Under the pieces are notes generated by a model that saw nothing but the letters and a program-made list of their open reading frames with translations, did no database searches and was not told the origin of the DNA. A stretch of DNA of 64,000 nt from Poa pratensis (Eukaryota > Streptophyta > Magnoliopsida > Poales > Poaceae), in contig CAMZMU010000071.1 in NCBI GenBank assembly GCA_947311845.1, positions 22,667,236 through 22,731,235 on the forward strand, written 5' to 3'. A program made the translations under genes and the position numbers. Of this stretch, positions 46,371-58,200 are shown piece by piece (position 1 is the first letter of the stretch; each line of letters opens with the position of its first letter).

Positions 46371-48089
46371 CTAATACAAAGCCCGTGCGTTGCAACGGCG
46401 CCACATTAAATGAAATGAACAACGTTTAATATATTTCAATTCATATGTCAATCCAATCCAAATGGAATGGAGTTCTCGATATTAATATCTTTTGTACCAT
46501 GCAATAGTGAAAATCACATAACATCAATTTTAAATGGGTAAGAGTGAGTCCGTGACGATTTATGTAACAGTGAAAACCACATGTGCAATCATAGGAATTC
46601 GAATGTGCCGGTTACCTGCTTCACCTAGGTGGCTTTTGTTATGTGCCATACAACGGAAAGGAGATCTGCGGGAGACAAAAGACAAGGCTATAGTAGCTAC
46701 GATTGGTAGGTCAGGTCGCCGGGTAAAATCGTATTTTGTCCGGAAGTCTCCGCTGCCATCGTCGAGTAAAATGCGTGGATGAATTTCCTCAGCCCCGTCC
46801 AAGTTTGACAGAACGTCACGTCACGTCATGCTCTTCAAAGCAATGCTGTCAGGAATGTGTACAATTGTTTTACTCATTGATTTAGAACAGAACACCGTGA
46901 ACATCCATGACATTGTCATATGGGGAAACTGAAAGAACATAGTAACACGCGAGATTTTCCTTCCAGCAAAATCATCAAACACCTCGTGTGCAACAAACCC
47001 CAAGTGCCAATGTTACCTGGTGGAGAGGAAGTAGGCCTGACGGGGATGTCCAAATCGGGACACGGATGTGGCCAATCGGATCATAAAAAATTACTGACCA
47101 AGCAAATCGACTCCTCCTCGAGCTTCACCTGGAGCAGCCTTCGTTTGAACCATGGCCATGGTCACCAGAATAGGTAGGTACACGCATCCAAACACTACTA
47201 ATTTGTAGATAATGAAGTCCACAAGCCACGCATCCACACATTTGCTAATTCGTAGATAATCAGAATCTCCACAAAAACAAAAGAAAACGAATCTGCATCG
47301 CACAGCACTCATCACAGAATGTCAGGGGGCAACAGCGCAGACGTACAGATTGAGCCACGAACTGGACGGAAGAAGCGACTGGGAGATAAACGCTCGCGAC
47401 TTCGCGAGGGTCGGAAAATCTTCACGACGCCGACGACGGCGACCAAGCCCAGTAGCCGCTGACGACGGCGACCAGCACCAGTAGCCCCTCCCGATCTCCC
47501 GCCTCCATCCCCTTGGCTCGCCGCCCTCCGAACACCCATCCCGGCGACCGACTGCAAGGGATGAGTGAGCCGTCGCGACTGGAGCTGGGGGAGGCAAAGT
47601 TGATTGACGGTGATTTGGGGACGGTGGCGTATGAGTGTGAGTCATGGCCCGTCGGTTCTACACCTGGACGGGAGGATCCGGTCGTCCTTGTCCTGTTCGT
47701 CGCCTCGCGTACCTGCAGAGAGTGGTCAGCTCGCCGGCTCTGCAATCTGGAGGCTGATGCGCGGAGCAGCCGCCTCGATCGCCGCGAGCACCTACTGCCC
47801 CGACGTCGGCAGCTCGTCGGTGCTGCAATGCGAACGCGAGGGAACGAACAGCCGACGGACGGAAAAAAAATCGACCGTTTTGCTCGCTCCCTGGTGGCAG
47901 TGGTGGGTAGTTTCTCCGAACTTCAGGGACAAAACCGTCCAAAAAAAACGTACCACAAGAAAAAAACGAACCAGTATACGACTTATGGGTGGCAGTGGTG
48001 GGTAAATATGTGATTTGAAGGAAGGGTAAAATCGGGAAAAAAAATGATGTACCACAAGAAACCTTAATGATTTTATTATTAGGTATAGA
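46371..48089 (-). mobile_element. Non-autonomous Helitron, 1719 bp
   Basis: The paralogous interval at 43585-43600 reads GATTATTGGCTCTGCG. Here GATTA and TTGGCTCTGCG are separated by 1719 bases with no target duplication, which is insertion between A and T. On the minus strand the insert starts TCTATACCTAATAA and ends with a hairpin (CCGT...ACGG, within GTTGCAACGCACGGGC) a few bases before TTAG. These are the marks of a Helitron (5' TC, 3' hairpin, CTRR-like end, here TTAG instead of CTAG). There is no Rep/helicase. Open frames inside, for example around 47322-47745, have no recognised domain, though the GC-rich part could be a captured gene fragment. Confidence 0.8.
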
Positions 48090-48348
48090 TTGGCTCTGCG
48101 TGGTTGTGGACCTGGCTGTACCGTACCAGGGAGATGACGTGGACATGTAATCATATTTCCCACGAGGGAGCTAACAGACAAGTACTAGATCGGGTCCTAC
48201 TACTTTCTTTATGTAATGCCATTGTCTATCTTCCCTGATGCAACGTGTTACATGTGGAGCATGTCTTTTCTTTTGAAGTGGATTTCATTTTCGGCGAACT
48301 ATTGCACTGCAGTGGGAGAGTGTCTTTTCCAATCATGAAAAAAAAATA

Positions 48349-48477
48349 CCCCCACCGCCTCCGTCCACAAATAACTGTGTTAGATTTGTCAAAAAGTGAA
48401 CGTATCTAGATTTGAAATATGTATAGATACATTCACTTTTGTGCAAATCTGAGACACTTATTTTGGGATGAAGGGAG
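48349..48477. mobile_element. Stowaway-like MITE
   Basis: TA-flanked, with inverted ends (CCTCCGTCCACAAATAA near the left, TTATTTTGGGATGAAGGGAG at the right) and inner inverted blocks AGATTTG / CAAATCT. It is absent from the paralogous site near 43790. Confidence 0.75.
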
Positions 48478-50723
48478 TATGAAAATATGAATGCTCGGTT
48501 CTCGTGCATTCGCCGGCGTCCTTATTGTTGTCGTCACTACTAAGTTTGTTCTTAAAATAAGAACGAGAACCACTTAGATATTGCACTACAAAATTTCATT
48601 TAAAAGATGCGTGTCTTATGCAAAAGAAAGGGTATTATTTTTCAGTTTTGTTATTTCTTAGGTAACTAAGAAATAATGTATTTTTCTCCGAAGAGAAGTA
48701 AGCATACTTGGCTTCTACATCAATCGGCATAACAAAATTTATTGAAAAAAATCACTATCAAATTAATGGTCATCAAAACACCAATTAATAAGCATCAAGT
48801 GGCATGACTGATGCATCAATATTCGTTATATATATGGATACGAACGAAAAGATCTTGAACACATATTGTTTGAGAAATAGCTATTTCTAAGTTTATTATT
48901 AAGTGGTTGTCTAAGTTGATTGAGTGGTTCTCATTGTTTTAGTTTTTCAACAGAGCTAGTTCCTTTTTTACAAATGCAAAAATCACGTGCTTTACAAATG
49001 CAAGAGAAAACAAGTATGGCACATAAAGCCCACCGGAGAGAGTGCGTGCTAATTTCCTTGGTCGCTCGAGGGACGCCTATTGCAGTGCTCTATGTGAGCA
49101 GGCGTCGGCGGCTGCTAGAGATGGTGGCTGGCAATATTGCCACGGTCACATATTACCATCTGTTTTCTATGGGGTGAGATCAGATATTATCTATGTACAT
49201 GTGTCATTTGCTTGTTCGAGGTATTGGAGCGAATTCTTGGTTCATGTTTGATAACCCGAAGTTCGCACTCCGATCATTGAGTTGGATTTGGAAACATCGA
49301 CGTACTGACTTGTGACATTTTGCTGACGGCATCATCTTGGAGTATTGTATCCTCAACGGGCCATCGTCCACTAGATTTTTGTCCCCCGCCATAGGTTTGC
49401 AGTAGATAATGGGAGAAGAAAACTATTTATAGGCCAGTCGAGGGTTCCAAAGGCGATAACCTGAAGTGACACTTCGTTTGTAATTTTTTGTTTGTTCTTG
49501 TGTCGATTTGTTTGGTTATGATAGCTACTGGCAATAATTTATGACACCATTAATATGAGGATGCAAATGTGGGAATTTTTGCTTCATCTCAAAAAAATAA
49601 AGTGTTCAACCGCATAGAAGTCATGAAATTTTTCATAGTCATCATTCTAACACTCTGACAAAAAAAGGAGGAAAAGCAAAATGCAATAAAAACTATGAAA
49701 CATATCTGGTGACACAAAAATCATTTGCATATTACGAAAACACAAGTGACAATTTTTTTAAAGGTTGAACCTGTGTATATTTAAGTACACACAGTCAAAT
49801 GAAGTTTTCATAACGGAAGTAAGTTATCATGCATATTTAGTAGTAAAAAGCCAATTTGCTCACTATGAGTACACAACTTGCAACCATTATATATTTAAAG
49901 TGCAACATACCATATAAAGTCTTAAAAAACAAAATGAACAAATCTTGTTGCACGTTATGTGAACACTTGTTCCATATTTTTGAAATGAGCAATTTGTGTA
50001 GATTAAAAGTGAGATAGCTCTTTGGGGCTCACGTGCCATGGCTGACATTCACGTAGGAGCAATGACACGATAGGAGGTGAATGCGAAGAAGGGGCTGGCC
50101 ATGAGCTCTCCGACGAGGAGAGGGGACGCGGCGCCGCACAGGTCCCTCTGGAGCCAAAATGACACCGCCCCATAGGCCGTAGGTACCAAGAAGATAGTCT
50201 CATTTCGTTGGGGCTCAAGTCGAATAAAATTTAGTTGTCTAGTTTTCGTCTACTTTGTTTAAATATGTCTTTAATTTATGTCAGGAGCACAATGTTTCAT
50301 GTTTGTTGAATGTTGTGTAAAAACTATGTTACTTTAATTATGAATTATGTTGTTTGATAATGCATGTTTAATTTGTTTGGAGATGAACATATAAAGTTTC
50401 CAAAATCCTCTCTCCCTCTCCCTAAAACGGTTTTAGGGACTCAAAATATCGGTAAGGACCACTCAGCTTTATGTACAAAAAACTAAAACTATGCTGAACC
50501 GCTCGAGTCAAACTCACGTCCTAGTCACAACTCATCAGCACATATCTTTCCCTCTGTTAAAATACTAGAGTACTTCGAATCAGACTTGACATCCGAGCCA
50601 TATGTATTGTATAGAAGCTCGAGCTGATAGAAGATCTTATCTTTCCAATGTCGGATCAGAACGCAGAGCTGATCGCCAACTCACGGCTATCAGTTTTTTT
50701 TCCTAAGAAAACTATAATCAATA

Positions 50724-50852
50724 CTCCCTTCATCATTCATCTCAAAATAAGTGTCTCAGATTTGGCAAAAAATGGATGTATCTAGACATGAAACAAATTT
50801 AGATACCTTCACTTCTGATAAATTTAAGTCACTTATTTTGGAACGGATGGAG
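50724..50852. mobile_element. Stowaway MITE, 129 bp
   Basis: TA at 50722-50723 and 50853-50854. Ends CTCCCTTCATCATTCATCTC and CACTTATTTTGGAACGGATGGAG. Confidence 0.8.
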
Positions 50853-50937
50853 TATTTCCTAGCATGAAACGCGATTAAATCATCTAATTAATAATAAAAA
50901 TAATTTAGCAGTAGTGCTAGTGCAGTACAGTACTCAC

Positions 50938-51545
50938 CGACACGCCGGAGGAGCACGAGCGGCAGCAGAACGATGACGGCTGTAGCCAGTATCACGAACT
51001 CCCTTCCGGTCCACCAACGCGTGCCGAACAACTCCCCCAGCACGCCGGCATGCTCGTAACCTGCCCCTGCGCTGCCGGACATCACATCTCCTACGACACG
51101 GCCAGAGTTCTCGATGCGATCAGTAGCGTCGCGTGCGTGCCATGGCTCACACTCAGCGTCGCGAGGGCTTACCGATGATGATGAGATAGACGACGAGGGT
51201 GGCGGCGGTGGTGAAGGCGATGAAGAAGTTGAGCACGGCGGCGCCGGGGCGGCCGAACGAGTCGCCCATGACGCCTGCGTACGAGGGCGGGCCGCGCGCC
51301 CAGCCCGTGTACCGCAGCATGAACTCCACGGAGACGTCGGAGAGGACGGCGACGGTCGCGATGAGGACGAGCACGGGGAGCACGCCGAGGATGCGCATTG
51401 CCGCCGGGATCGACATGATGCCGGCTCCGACGATGCTCGTGGACATGTTGGACACCGCGCCGGAGACCGACGCCCCGCCGCCGCCGTGCCCGCCGGAGAA
51501 CTCCGGGAGCAGCAGCGGCTCAGCGGCGCCAACTCGCATCCCCAT
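50938..51545 (-). pseudogene. AVT6-type transporter copy c, exons 1-2 only
   Basis: Exon 1 (51545-51173) is open throughout: MGMRVGAAEPLLLPEFSGGH, GAGIMSIPAAMRILGVLPVL, SVEFMLRYTGWARGPPSYAG and FFIAFTTAATLVVYLIIIG. Exon 2 (51090-50938) gives ELFGTRWWTGREFVILATAV. Both splice sites are intact, so this is the best-preserved 5' end of the cluster. Exons 3-5 are missing and the exon 2 donor opens into a Stowaway-containing flank. It could yield only the first few membrane spans. Its 5' half groups with copy d, not with a or b. Confidence 0.85.
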
Positions 51546-52067
51546 GGTTGCTTGCCCGCGCCCTCGTCCTCTGACCTCTGGTTGCTCTCGGGCGTATGGA
51601 CGGCGTCCGTCGGGACCCGGGAGTACTTGATTAATTAGGAGTAGACACAAGGCCATGTATTCAATGAGGAAATTACTATTATACCCCAACGTGGCGTATA
51701 TGACTACGATAGAAGCACTGAAGCAGAAGTTGGAACATCGTGTAGCATGGTAATTCTGTGCGTGAGACAACGGGGCAGGCCAACCAAAATATTGGGGAGG
51801 CGGGCCAGGAGGCCGTTGTACATGGACGCCTTTGCGCCCGGGTTCGTGTTTTGCGATGACAAGGTGAGCTCGACCTGATTAACAGCAAAACGTGATCATT
51901 TGTCGATCTCTTCTTTCATGTCTGTTTTTCTTTTGAGCTGCCAACACTAATACAAAAACACAGGTTTCACAGTTTCAAAATGTGCAACTAGCGTAATTTA
52001 TGCGCAACCAGCCAAAAGATGTTTTCAGAACGGAAGTAACGTTTTATGATACAGTACATATTTAGTA

Positions 52068-52190
52068 CTCCCTCAGTTTAAAAATAAGTGTCTCAAGTTT
52101 ATTTAAAAGTAGATGTATCTATACATAAAACATGTCTAGATACATTCATTTTTTGACAAACTTGAGACACTTATTTTGGGACGGAGGGAG
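52068..52190. mobile_element. Stowaway MITE, 123 bp
   Basis: TA-flanked. Ends CTCCCTCAGTTTAAAAATAA and TTATTTTGGGACGGAGGGAG. Inserted at TTTAGTA, whose empty form is at 49840-49850. Confidence 0.88.
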
Positions 52191-52192
52191 TA

Positions 52193-52457
52193 CTACCTCC
52201 ATTTCGAAATATAGTACTCCCTTTGTCCGGAAATATTGACACGGATTTGGCAAAATACAGATGTATCTAGACGTGTTTTCCTGTGTACATACGTTCATAT
52301 TTTGATAAATTCATATCAAGTATTTTCGGACGAAGGGAGTATGTTTAGCTTTTTCCTGATTCGGATGAATCTAGACACGTTTTAGTCTGTAGGTTTACTC
52401 ATTTCAATATGTATTTAGTTCATATTAAAAAAATCTTATAATTTAAAATAGAGGGAG
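52193..52457. mobile_element. Stowaway MITE split by another Stowaway
   Basis: The left part CTACCTCCATTTCGAAATATAG (52193-52214) and right part 52342-52457, ending TTATAATTTAAAATAGAGGGAG, form one element with matching inverted ends. It shares the TA at 52191-52192 with its left neighbour. Confidence 0.8.
52217..52339. mobile_element. Inner Stowaway MITE, 123 bp
   Basis: TA at 52215-52216 and 52340-52341. Ends CTCCCTTTGTCCGGAAATA and TATTTTCGGACGAAGGGAG. Nested in the element at 52193-52457. Confidence 0.85.
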
Positions 52458-52716
52458 TATTAAAAAAACCAGTTTACACGTATGAGTACACATCATGCAA
52501 ACATTGTATATTTAAAGTGTAACAAACCATATAAAGTTATAAAAACTAAAATGAACCAAAAAGATCTAGTTGCGCATTATAAAACAGTGGCTGCATATTT
52601 TTGAAATGTGCAATCGGTGTGGATTAAAAGTGAGATACCTCTTTGGTGCTCACGTGCCACAAGTGAGGACTCCCGCGGGAGAAGCGACGGACATCACCAT
52701 GTGTAGGCAGTCATCA

Positions 52717-52741
52717 TCTCTCTCTCTCTCTCTCTCTCTCT
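52717..52741. repeat. CT dinucleotide microsatellite
   Basis: About twelve CT units followed by a C run. Confidence 0.9.
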
Positions 52742-53121
52742 CCCCCCTCTCACTTTTTTTCTTCTGATTTTTATAATTTTCCGAAATTCAATTTTTTTAA
52801 AATTTCAAAAAGTTTGAAGTTACAAAGAAGCTTGAACTTACTAGAGATTTGAAGGGCTTGAAAGTTTCAAACATATGAAAATTCAAAATTTATGAAACAA
52901 TAAATCTATAAATGATTTCCAAATGTTTGAAATTCTATTTTCTTAATTCTTTTATTTTTCTGAAAGTTTCGAATCCTCAAAGGTCAATTTCTTACTCCTA
53001 TATAGCTCCCTCAAGCTTGCTCCGGTTATGGCCACCGCCAGATTTCTTTTATTCCTTTTTAATGTGACTCTGAGTTCTTGCTCCCATTCTTTTTTATCTG
53101 TTGACTGAACTTTTTCATGTA

Positions 53122-53270
53122 CTCCCACGTTCCAAAATATAACATGTTTTAACTTTATTCAGATTCACATATATCTAGACACGTTTTAATATGTATGTTC
53201 ACCTATTTCAATCCGTATTTAGACCATATTTGAAATAGCTAAAACATTTTATGTTTAAAAACAGACGGAG
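53122..53270. mobile_element. Stowaway-like MITE, 149 bp
   Basis: TA-flanked. Ends CTCCCACGTTCCAAAATATA and TTTATGTTTAAAAACAGACGGAG. Inner inverted blocks around TCTAGACACGTTTTAATATG. Confidence 0.8.
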
Positions 53271-54453
53271 TACTTTAAAGAACTTTTCACTCGGTGTACT
53301 ATGTCCCAAAATGTTGAGTAGAAAATAATCATAATTTATGGGAAAATCACATAACCTTGTAGAGTGGTGGGGTCATCGTTCAACACAGATCCAGAGCCGA
53401 GCTCCACATGCGCCGAGGACGGTCCTAATTAGTGATGAGCGCGCAATCCGCTGTGCGGAATGGGCAGAGGACCCATAACAAACACAAAACTTACAAGACG
53501 TCTGCTAAGAGCATCTTCACCGGTGCTCTCAATAGCGTTTTCAATAGGGCTATTGGACGCGCGCTGACACGAAATCGCTCCTGCCGGCGCTCATAGTAAC
53601 AACCAGGAGCACAGACAACCACGGCAACACGTGCCACGTCGGATACTCACGGGCGGGCACCACACGGCAGCGACCCCCATTTCTTTTCTTCCAACCGTCC
53701 CTTTCGGCTTGAACTCCCCCTGCCTCCACTCAATCGCCGGCGCCACCGCCCCCTTTGACGTTGCTTCACCACGCTCTACGCTTGCCGCGACAATCCCCCG
53801 CTCTCCCCGTCGCTCCACCGTCTCTTCTCATTCTGGTCAAAGTATTTAGTCGCCTCTACGCCGCCGCCGCCTCACCACCCCGCTCACAAAGTGTTCGTCG
53901 CATTGCGAAGCTCATTTTTTACTTAACCTAGCTAATTGAATAGATGGATAGCAACGACGAGCTTACCACTCATGCCAACGCAACCGCCGAGTTTGATGAG
54001 CATTTGGCGATTATCACTTGTCATATTGGTTTGCTAGGCGAGATAAATGACACTTATCAGACTAGAGGATCGAAGCCGGGCCACTCATCTTCATGTCCTA
54101 CTAAAACAATGCTGAACCGCTCAAGTCAAACTCACGTCCTAGTCACAACTCACAACTCATCAGCACATAGCTTGCTCTATTTTAAAAATACAACTTCGAT
54201 CAGATCTGACATCCGAGCCACATGTGTAGAAGATCGAGCTCATAGAAGATCTTATCTTTCCCATGACAAATCAATGCAGAGCTGATCACCAACTCACTAA
54301 GGCTATCAGTTTTTCCTAAGAAAACTATAATCTGGCTGTCACATGCTCACCACGAAGTTACTATCACGAAAACGCAACTAAATCATCTAAGCCAAATAAT
54401 TTAGCATTAGTGCTAGTGCAGTAGTACATTTAATTGCAACCGTGAATACTCAC

Positions 54454-55079
54454 CGACACGCCGGAGAAGCACGAGCGGCAGCAGAACGACGACGGCCGTG
54501 ACCAGTATCACGAACTCCCTTCCAGTCCACCAGCGCGCGCCGAACAACTCCCCCAGCACCCGGCGTGCTCGTCACCCGCCCCCGCGCTCCCGGACATCAC
54601 ATCCCCTGCGACAACGGCCAGAATTCCCGATGCGATCAGTAGCTAATCGTGCGCGTGCCATGGTGCAAACTCAGCAGTACCAAAGCAGGACATCCTCGCG
54701 CGAGCTTACCGATGATGATGAGGTAGACGACGAGGGTGCCGGCGGTGGTGAAGGCGACGAAGACGTTCAGGGCGGCGGCACCGGCGCGGCCGAACGCGTC
54801 GCCCATGACCCCCGCGTACGAGGGCCGTCCGCTGGCCCAGCCCGTGTACCGCAGCATGAACTCAACGGAGACGTCGGAGAGGACGGAGATGGCCGCGATA
54901 AGGAACAGCGCGGGAACAACGCCGAGGATGCGCATTGCCGCCGGGATCGACATGATGCCGGCGCCGATGATGCTCGTGGACAGGTTGAACACCGCGCCGG
55001 GGACCGCCCCGCCGCCGCCGTGCCCGCCGGAGAACTCCGGGAGCAGCAGCGGCTCAGCGGCGCCATCTCGCATCCCCAT
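54454..55079 (-). pseudogene. AVT6-type transporter copy d, exons 1-2, frameshift in exon 2
   Basis: Exon 1 (55079-54710) is open: MGMRDGAAEPLLLPEFSGGH, FNLSTSIIGAGIMSIPAAMR, LRYTGWASGRPSYAGVMGDA and NVFVAFTTAGTLVVYLIIIG, ending at GATCG|GTAAGC-type donor. Exon 2 (54605-54454) has lost one base in a G/C run near 54557-54563 (CACGCCGGGTGC against CACGCCGGCGTGC in copies b and c), so GDEHAG is followed by the wrong frame. Exons 3-5 are absent. It is close to copy c in sequence and flank. Confidence 0.85.
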
Positions 55080-55165
55080 GATTCTCGCCGGTGGCCTCGT
55101 CCTGGGGTGCTCTCGGGCGTGTGGACGGCGTCCCGCGTCCGTCCAGACTGCGGGGTATACTTAAG

Positions 55166-55303
55166 CACAAGGCGGTGTACTAAAGGAGGAAATTACTCTT
55201 GTACCCCGACGTGGTGAAGATGGCTACGAGAGAACACAAGGCGATGTACTAAAGGAGGAAATTACTCTTGTACCCCGACGTGGTGAAGATGGCTACGAGA
55301 GAA
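55166..55303. repeat. 69-bp tandem duplication upstream of copy d
   Basis: 55166-55234 and 55235-55303 differ at one base (GCGG/GCGA). A single diverged unit is seen upstream of copy c near 51655-51710. Confidence 0.9.
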
Positions 55304-57769
55304 TCAATGAAGCAGAAGTTGGTATTATGGGTAGCATGGTAATTCCGAGTGTGAGATGTAGGAGTACGACGGAACAGGCTAGGCCAAAATAGCTGAATAC
55401 CAAGTACCGGTCAAGGAAAAGAAAAAGAACAAAGCCGCCGGATGTGAGGTGCAAGGCATGACCGGGAAGTAAGAAAAATAAGAAAAGTCAAAATCGATCG
55501 GCGGCTTCTCTCCTCGAACGTATCACGTCGAACATATCACGTGGTCAACAATTGCGACAAGGCACTCACGTAGTCAATTAACGAGAAGTTGCTGAGAAAC
55601 TCACGACCAGTGTATAGTGTACTAGACAACTTAGCGCGGCAATGGTAAATTTCTAATTTGGAGATGTTATATTCAAAAGTTTTTCAAATTGGAAATTATT
55701 GCAATTCGTAAAAGTTCGCGCTTAAAAAATGATGTGAATTTAAAAATTGTCCGTTTTGGAATGTATTCAAATTTGAATTCTTTTAATGTTTTCATATTGT
55801 TTGAGTTGGGAGGCATTTTAAATTGTAAGATATATAAATCTGAAATTTGGGTTGGAATGCTCAAATAGATTTTTAAAATTGCGCAAATTGGAAGTTACTT
55901 AAATTTAAATTCTTTTGGTGTTTACAAAATGGTCAGGTTTGAAAGTCATTCATTTTTTTGAATTATGCGAAATTAGAATTTAAGTTCGAATGCTCAAGTA
56001 TTGTTGTATTTTTCACAAAATTATCCAAATATTGGCCAATTTGAATTATTCAAACATGTTTGTTTTTTGCCGAAGATAGTTAGTTTTTTTTTTTGCATTT
56101 TGGTATATTTTTATATTTTCCTGTGGTTATTTATGGAAAGTTTTCCATCTTCTGGTTTTTTCTTAAAAAAACTGCCAAGTGGGATCCGTCGTCATGTTTT
56201 TTTTTGTCATATTTGTAAATACCGTGTGAAGAATTCAAATTTGAAGATGCCCACATTCAAAAGTTGTTCGGATTGAGATCTATTGAAATTCAAAGAAAGT
56301 TGATATTTGTAAGTTTTTCAAATTTTGGAAATTGGTAAAATTGGGAAGTTATTCATATTTGAATTATGTTTGCGTCTACTAAATGCTCACATTTCATAGG
56401 CATTAAAATTTTGAAGTATTCAAATTTTGAATTTGATCATACGCCATAAATAGGCAACGCCTTTTTTTTGTGTTCATGCTGATGTATTTGTCATATTTTC
56501 CCGTCCGTGTGGTAAAATTTAAATTTGAAAATGTCCAGATTTAAAAATTGCGCAGATTTCGAAATTATTGAAATGCAAAGACATTACGTTTTAAGATTGT
56601 TCGGACTTCGAAAATTGTTCAAATGGGAAGTTATTCGGATTTGAATTTTTTTAACGTTTGCAAAAAGGCCGGATTTGAAGGGAATTTGGAAATTTAAAAT
56701 TTTCACATTTGAATTTTGATCGTATGCCGTAATTAGCTAGCATTTATTTTTGTGGTCATTTTGATATATTTTTAATATTTTTCTGCTGGATATATTTAAA
56801 GTTATTGAATCTGCAACTTTTAGGAATTTTTGAAAATTGTTTAAATAAGCTGGGTGGAAAAAAAAGGAAAAGTAAAAAAAAACCGGCCCACTGTGACGTC
56901 GTGCCCGTGAGGTGATATTGCTGGTTGGAACTTTATTGTCTAACGTGGTAAGTTGTTTGCTTGTATAGAACATCCGTCGTTTGGTTTACTGATATGTAAT
57001 TGGACGTGCATATTGTGTCCATATTTATAAAATAATAACGATTCATCCTCAGCTTTATGTGCTACATATGAAAAGTAAGCGGAAGGCAATAGTTGTCATT
57101 ATGCATAGATATCACAATGCTGGTCATCGACAAAGAGAATGGGTGAAACTATATATAGGTACTTCATATATTATAGAATGTCTAGAGTGTCTGCTTGAAG
57201 GAGTTCGTAGAACAATTACTTTGATGCAACCTATTCGTTTAAGCAATATAAGTACTACATTTCTTGTGCTTGAGCCGTCTTGACTTTGATCTAGATGAAA
57301 TTCAGGGGGTCGCTGCAAGAAAAAAGAAACTGAAATCAGTAAGGTGAAGCCTTTTAGTTAGGTGAACATTGACTATAATGATATCTGATTTATTCAAGCG
57401 ACATTGTCTTGGACATCCACCTTGTAAGGTGAAGGCTCTTATTTAGGTGGAAATAAGTAAGCTCGAGAAAATCTAATATGTATAACCAAATGTGGTTATA
57501 ATTTCTGTGGTAGTAGGTATGTGAGAAATCAGGAGGAATGACCGTAGGTGTTTCTTCAGGAGACAATATGGCTGGCTGTGGTGTTGTTTGTACAGAAGGT
57601 GATGTCGCTATGGCGACAGAGAGTTCAGTAGGTGCTGATGTACTGTTTGATCCACTCGCTTGATCTATATTTTTTTGGCACTTGCGTTGCTATTGATTTC
57701 TCTGGTATACTGGCTCAGCTGCTTGCACCTGGTAATGCTTGTAATCTCAATCAAGTGACTTAAGTGTTA
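55304..57769. other. AT-rich region with degenerate CAAATTTGAA-type repeats
   Basis: From about 55650 to 56860 the sequence is made largely of variants of TTCAAATTTGAAT and TTATTCAAATTTG with poly-T runs. No coding signal or terminal repeat was found. 55360-55400 weakly matches the flank of copy c near 51760-51800. Confidence 0.5.
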
Positions 57770-58200
57770 CGGTGACAATGAGTTGTCGATCTATAAGGCT
57801 TGTCAATTCTAGAGGCACCTAGTTTGCTCGGCCTCTGGCGTTGCCCACAAGCATGAAAGCTTCTCTACCGATGATTGCCTCGCCGTGTGGACCAAAAAAT
57901 ATGAATTCTGCCATTGGCGATGTAGCTGGGTCCACGGCGTCCACGTCAACAGCGTTTAGCACGTTTCTGAACCTGTATAAAAGGGAAAGTGATTAGATAT
58001 TGGGTAGTTTTAATGTAGCTATGTAAGTAATGCAATACGTACCTTGGTTGAGGATTACAGACAGGGCATCGAGGACATTTATAAGCATCTCCTTCAAGCT
58101 TAACTTTTTTTCCAGCAGCCTTTACATGCCATGTACCACCATTCTCAAGTTGAAACTATTTCTGTTATACGAATTTTCATCTTGTAGTCCGCCCTGTGTG
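57770..58200 (-). pseudogene. RPA70-like C-terminal OB-fold fragment
   Basis: On minus, an exon ending at 58043 (LENGGTWHVKAAGKKVKLEG, DAYKCPRCPVCNPQPR; donor AAG|GTACG) joins one starting at 57972 (RFRNVLNAVDVDAVDPATSP, MAEFIFFGPHGEAIIGREAF, MLVGNARGRAN). A TAG lies at 57819-57821, and similarity seems to continue past it (VPLELTSLIDRQL). The layout, a cysteine-bearing ribbon followed by a beta-rich segment, resembles the C-terminal DNA-binding domain of plant replication protein A large-subunit paralogues. These are numerous in grasses and also carried by some Helitrons. N-terminal OB folds are absent. Confidence 0.5.

Larger units (their letters stand above)
48090..50937. other. Second copy of the tandem segmental repeat, between copies b and c
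   Basis: It is co-linear with 43590-45466 after removal of a Stowaway (48349-48477) and about 1.0 kb (49065-50085) that copy one lacks. Part of that 1.0 kb (49795-50050) is also found near copy c at 52010-52065 and 52480-52665, so it was probably lost from the first copy rather than gained here. No gene is supported. Confidence 0.65.
51546..54453. other. Flank between copies c and d with a Stowaway cluster
   Basis: No gene is supported. 51787-51870 is similar to 63283-63365 and contains an exon-like string MDAFAPGFVFCDDK before a GTGAGC donor. 52010-52065 and 52480-52665 match the flank of copy b. 52740-53000 is AT-rich. 54060-54450 matches 50460-50935. Confidence 0.55.

Noticed and set aside
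47513..48013. Plus-strand frame inside the Helitron
   Set aside because: It has low-complexity, lysine-rich ends, lacks a recognisable domain, and runs against the transposon orientation without splice or promoter support.
49065..50085. Inserted mobile element between blocks shared with 43.4-45.4 kb
   Set aside because: Part of it also occurs near copy c, and no terminal repeats or target duplication were seen, so loss from the first copy is more likely.
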